64,000 bases of DNA from NCBI GenBank assembly GCA_030549775.1, contig CM060172.1, forward strand, positions 7,799,861 through 7,863,860, in the 5' to 3' direction. Every line of letters begins with the position of its first letter. The first letter of the stretch is position 1. Origin of the DNA: Tamarix chinensis. Its lineage: Eukaryota > Streptophyta > Magnoliopsida > Caryophyllales > Tamaricaceae. Positions 59,496 to 64,000 of the stretch are shown in pieces. The notes under the pieces were generated by a model. That model was not told the origin of the DNA, did no database searches, and was given only the letters and a program-made list of their open reading frames with translations. A program made the position numbers and the translations under genes.

Positions 59496-62084
59496 AAAAA
59501 TATTTTTTCGCGGAAGTCACAAGCTTAATTCTAGGAGTGGGGAATATGGAAATGCAGTTTTAAGGCCATTTGAAAAGGGTTTATTAGGAACTATTGTACT
59601 TGTGGTGAGGAGTTACAGGTACGCTTTGTACATATCCTTCTTAGCTTCCCAAGTAGCTTCCTTTGTCTTATAGTGGCTCCAAAGAATCCTCATGAGTGGG
59701 ACCACACATGTATGGGTCTTCTAGAGCTTGGTTTCATGGATCCACACAGGTGTCTCTTCATAAGCCATGGAATCATCAAGTTTGACCTTGTTGGGCTAGA
59801 TCTTATGGGAAGGATCAGCAACATACTTTCACAACTGCGAGATGTAGAATATGTTGTGATCTCATGCCAACTCTAGTGGGAATGCCAACTAGTATGCATC
59901 CTCTATGACTTAGTCTAAGATCTCATAAGGTCCTATGTACCTCGGGCTCTACTTGCCCTTTCTACGAAACCTCTGCACGCCCTTAATGGGAGAAACCCTC
60001 AAAAATACCTTCGCCCCAAATTAAAAGTTCTGGCCCTTTTGATCAACATAGCTCTTTTGTTAGCTTTAAGTAGCTCACATTTGATCTTGAATTTGATGGA
60101 TCCACCTAGTTATCTCTTCAATCATCTCAAGTCTCAGCACCGCTATCTCATTGATATCACTCCAACACAAGGGGTTCCTATACTTCTGCCCATATAATGC
60201 TTTGAAAGGAGCCATCCCTTTGTTGGTAAGGTAGCTATTATAATAGAACTCTATTAGATGTCAGCGCTCCTCCCAACAAACTAAAGTTCCAAGACATGAG
60301 CCTTCAACATGTCCTATAGTGTTTTTATGGTCATCTCGGCCTGTTTATCTATAGTAGGATGGAAAGTTGGACTCATCTTCAACTTTGTTCCCTGAACTTC
60401 CTACACCTTTACTAAGAAATGAAAGAGGAAACTTGAAACCCTATCTGAGATAATATCCTCAGGTACCCCGTGTTGACTAACCACAAACATCATGCAGGCA
60501 CTGGCCAACTAATAGATGCTCTAGGTAGACTTCATTAGAATGAACACAAATGACTTGGTCAATTTATCCATGATGACCTAGATAGTGTCACAAGCACTCA
60601 AAGTCCTTGGTAACTCACTAACAAATTCCATGGAGATTGAATCCTACTTCCACCGTGGCACTTCTAGAGGCTAAAGTAGTCCTACAAATCTATAGCACTA
60701 GATCTTAACCTTCTGACAAGTCAAACATTTGGACACAAACTCAGCTACCTTCCACTTCATTTGGGGCCACCAATAGACATTCTTGACATCCTTATATAGA
60801 TTATCCCATCCTTAGTGGATAGAGTAAGGGGTCTGGTGTCCCTCTTCAATGATTTAACACTTCAACTCTGAAGAACCATGTGGTACATACTAGTGACCCT
60901 TGCACCAGAGGCTATTGTCCTTATGTAAAATAAACCCTTTAGCCTGGCCTTTCTACAACTTCAAATAGATCCTCTCAAGCTTGACATCTTCGGCCTGACC
61001 TACTCGGATGTCCTCAAATATTATGGGGGTGATTGTCAAGACACTCATATGGACCTCAAGATCACCCTAATAAATTACCTTGATCTCCAGATAAGACAAT
61101 TCCTCTTCCATACGCTATCAACCAAATAAAAGTTCATAGAGCGTTTGTTCTTTCTACTTAATGCATCTACAACCACGCTGGCCTTACCCATGTGGTAGGT
61201 CAACTCTTTATCATAGTTCTTAATTAGCTCTAGCCACCTTCTCTACCTCATGCTAAAGATATACTTGAGGCTCTTGTGATTTGTGAAGAACATGTACTTG
61301 GTCTCACATAAGTAGTGCCTCTAGATATTTAAGGCAAAAAACAATTGTTGCTAACTCTTAGTTATGAGTCGTATAATTTTTCTCATGATGTTTTGATTAT
61401 TAGGAGGCATAAATAACCACTCTTTCATCATACATCAACACAAATCCTAGTCTATGCTTGGATGCATCGCTGTAAACCTTAAAACCCTATAAACCTTTTA
61501 GTAGAGTTAGGACAAGAGTAGTTATCAGTCATCTCTTTAATTCCTGGAAGGTCCCATCTTAAGACTCATCCCATTAGAACTTGGTGGTCTTATTCAATAG
61601 GTTAGTGAGGGCATCAGAAATCTTTGAAAATTTCTATACAAAATGTTGGTATTACATGGCCAGCCCTAGAAAACTATAAACCTCTAACATGTTTGTGGGA
61701 GGCTTCGATTATGTGATTGCCACAATCTTCACTAGGTCAATAGAAATCCCCCCAGCTAGAACTATATACCTAAGGAAAGTTACTTCCTTAAGGTAGAATT
61801 CACACTTAGATAGCTTTGCATACAAATGATGCTTTTATAGTATGGACAATATGGTGCGGAGATGCTGCTTGTTCTCTTCATTCCCTTAAGAGTACACTAG
61901 GATATTGTCGATGAACACCACCAAAAAATAAAGGCCTAAAGATCCTTTTCATTAAGTCCATGAACACTGCATAAGCATTTGTAAGCCTAAAGGTATCATC
62001 ATGAACTCATAATGTGCATACCGAGTCTAAAAGGTGGTCTTCAGAATGTTAGCATATGTTATCTGTAACTAGTGGTACCCTAAT
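59496..62084 (-). pseudogene. Element D: decayed chromovirus pol
   Basis: Minus strand, right to left. Reverse transcriptase at ~61,940-62,080 contains YAHYEFMMIPLGL, with a base missing just after. RNase H near 61,430-61,480 reads YSDASKHRLGFVLM, and MGKASVVVDALSRKN follows at ~61,140-61,195. Integrase at ~60,545-60,670 contains DSISMEFVSELPRTLSACD. The chromodomain at ~59,650-59,700 reads ILWSHYKTKEATWEAKKDM. In-frame stops interrupt each part, so the copy is dead. It breaks off inside reverse transcriptase at 62,084, where a DNA transposon begins. The upstream half and the 5' LTR should lie beyond the window. Confidence 0.88.
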
Positions 62085-62482
62085 TAGGGCTATTGACAAA
62101 TCAAGCCGGCTCGACTCGGCTCGTTAACGGTTCGACTCGGCTCGTTAACGGTTCGACTCGGCTCACTTGATTAGATAAACAAATCAAATCCAAGCCTCGA
62201 TCTTAGGCTCGTTTATTTAACGAGCCAAACTCAAGCCTAGGTTGATTCGGCTCGTTAGCTCGTAAACCGGCTTGACCCGACTCGAATTCGGCTCATTTGC
62301 TCGTTTATCAAATAAGTTTTGAGAATATATACAAATATAAAATAAAGTTAAAAAGAACTAATTATTTTTTTTTTACAAATAATTCTCATAATTTAAGTCT
62401 TTTTCTAATAAAAATAATTCTTATAAGTTTTTTGTTTACTAAAAATAATTTTCATAATTGAACCGGCTGGACCGCTCGATTA

Positions 62483-63625
62483 TAACTTCGTCGTGTGATT
62501 ACGACTTTATTTTGGAGTTATATTTCGTTAACGAAATATACTATTTAAATTATGGAATTTATGTTTTAAATAGTTAAATTTATTTTAATAATTTTATTCG
62601 TAGAAAATATTTCCAAATCTAAATTTATTCGTTTTCGAAAATCGTTAATATTTTTGGGAAGTTTTAAATTTAAAAGATTTATTTAAGAATTTCTTTCTAG
62701 AATTAATTTTCTTCTATTTTATGCTTTTTGATTTACGAAAAAACTGATTTCAGAATTTATTTAAATTAGTCTCGGTTTATTCGAATTTTACTTAAACATT
62801 ATATTATATACTTTTAAATAATTTTTCGAAATAATATAAATTTTTACGTTCGTTGGTAAATGTTTCCGAAAATATTTATAAAATTCTTTATATAGCTTTT
62901 TATTAATTTTAAGCCTTCAGATCGTTTCGAAATAAAATTTAGATAAAATCTTCTGATAAATTTTTTAAATATTTAGTATTTTACTTTTACTTTTATTTGT
63001 TTAAAAAAAAAACGAACGACCTGCTGCTGATGGCCCGAGGCCCCCCTCTCTTACTTTTCCTTTTTCCTTTCTTCTTCTTCTCTTCCCTTCAGTTTCCCCA
63101 GTCCCCTCCCCGACAGTCCCCTGCCCTCTGCTCTCGTAACCTAGCCAGCCCCAGCCTCCATGACCTCCTCCTTCTCCCTTGCCCTCTGCTCCAGCAACCG
63201 GCCTCCTCCTCCCTGCTCCTTCTTCGTCGGGCGACAGCCACCATGAGGGACGCACATCAACAGCGGGTGGCAGCAGCATCTGGCCACGACAGCGACGAGC
63301 CGCTCTGGTTGCGTCGCCGTCCGGCTCCGGCGAGCCTCGCTGACCACCGGCGAGCCACCCCCAGCCTCCGACGAAGCTTCCCCGGCCTTCCTTTACCTCG
63401 ATTCGTTGATTTTTGTTTGGTATAATTTTATGAAAAACCCTAATATTAATTCGTGTAATTGAGTATGATTTAGCTTGTGATAAGCTAAATTAATGGTCTG
63501 GTTATGTATATATGTACTGCGGGAATGATTTGGATAGGTTAATTGTATGGTTATGCTGGAATTTTGGAAAAAATGGATTTTTGGCTGGGTTATGCCCGAA
63601 TTTTTCGGATTCGTCCAATTTAGTA
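62483..63625 (+). mobile_element. LTR piece captured in the hAT-like element
   Basis: It is the reverse complement of about 9,290-10,470 of the solo LTR and is collinear throughout: TATAACTTCGTCGTGTGATT start, TTTATATAG TATA box (62,888), GC-rich leader, hairpin (63,468-63,490), and 'gggttatgcccgaatttttcgg' end. Both LTR termini are missing. The fragment overlaps the one carried by the CACTA (45,850-47,420). Confidence 0.8.
62997..63425 (+). other. GC-rich LTR leader with a 142-codon open frame
   Basis: This is the counterpart of the frame at 9,471-9,905. It opens with a hydrophobic stretch (LLLFLFPFFFF) and then a Ser/Pro/Arg/Ala-rich, low-complexity region. No domain was recognised. The two frames have similar length, similar starts and similar ends despite divergence between. 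Treat it as an LTR leader with possible but unproven coding. Confidence 0.45.
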
Positions 63626-64000
63626 TTTATAAACAAGCCAAACAGGTCTTTATTTGATATTTAATTTTTGTTGAAAGTTACAGGTTTAATTGGCTAAATT
63701 TTCTAATAAACGAGCCGACCAAATCGAGCTCGAATCGAGCCGGTTTGGCTTGTTTAAAATTTAAACGGACCGAGCCAAACCGAGCCACAAATCGAGCCAC
63801 GAGCCAAGCCTAACGAACCGAGCTGATTTGGTTCGTTTTCATTAAACAAAACTGAGTTGAATAGCTTGCGAGCTTTTTTCGAGCCGAACTCAAGCCTCAA
63901 ATACTTGACTCAATTCAGGCTCAAGCCGAACTAGAACCATACAAAAAATTTAATGAACCGAATCGAGGCAGAGAAGGTTCGGCTTGATTCGATTCGTCAA

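Larger units (their letters stand above)
62085..64000. mobile_element. hAT-like element, left part, carrying an LTR piece
   Basis: It begins TAGGGCTATTGACAAATCAA, similar to hAT-type ends, in the middle of element D's reverse transcriptase. The left subterminal region has three direct copies of CGGTTCGACTCGGCTCGTTA-type sequence (62,100-62,165) and more GGCTCG motifs to 62,290. From 63,690 to the window end the motif appears inverted (CGAGCCGA, GAATCGAGCC), as expected of the other subterminal arm. Between the arms is a captured LTR segment. The right terminus is outside the window, so the class is not proven. Confidence 0.55.

Overview
The window is nuclear DNA of a seed plant, most likely a flowering plant with a large, repeat-rich genome. 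It is AT-rich, carries one intact intronless plant-type AAA-ATPase gene, and is otherwise almost entirely layers of decayed Ty3/gypsy (chromovirus-type) LTR retrotransposons, DNA transposons, tandem repeats and captured gene fragments. I cannot name the species. No bacterial or organellar operons, rRNA, tRNA or CRISPR array were recognised.

Layout. 1-3,706: end of one LTR, then LTR-like sequence. 3,707-20,835: five head-to-tail copies of a ~2.39 kb unit. The first copy is interrupted by a 5.1 kb solo LTR (5,626-10,753) with TG..CA ends and a near-perfect 5 bp target duplication. 20,836-22,048: very AT-rich spacer and promoter. 22,049-23,512: the only convincing functional gene, a BCS1/AATP1-like AAA-ATPase of 487 residues. 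23,513-24,990: short repeats and a ~460 bp non-autonomous element. 24,990-32,653: truncated element A (degraded protease start, gag, primer-binding site, 5.2 kb LTR), minus strand. 32,654-41,011: element B, minus strand, two diverged LTRs around a wrecked gag-pol. 41,422-43,003: a second A-family LTR fragment. 43,445-51,783: a ~4.0 kb solo LTR of family D, plus orientation, split by a 4.3 kb CACTA transposon (43,462-47,778, perfect ACC duplication). The CACTA carries four exons of a WD40 (WDR44-like) gene and a piece of LTR. 51,784-55,577: 3' LTR and 3' pol end of element C. 55,578-62,084: 3' LTR and pol of element D, cut inside reverse transcriptase by a hAT-like element (62,085 to beyond the window). 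That element carries another copy of the same LTR piece found in the CACTA.

How it fits together. The AAA-ATPase is the gene product to take seriously. Everything else records nested insertion, recombination to solo LTRs, and capture. Three points stand out: the tandem array ending 1.2 kb upstream of a gene whose family is stress-responsive; the CACTA element with a host gene fragment that kept its introns; and one LTR leader module (TATA box, GC-rich leader, conserved hairpin) found in a solo LTR and inside two unrelated DNA transposons. Element boundaries and homologies were read by eye. Those resting on matching termini and target duplications are firm; internal limits are approximate.
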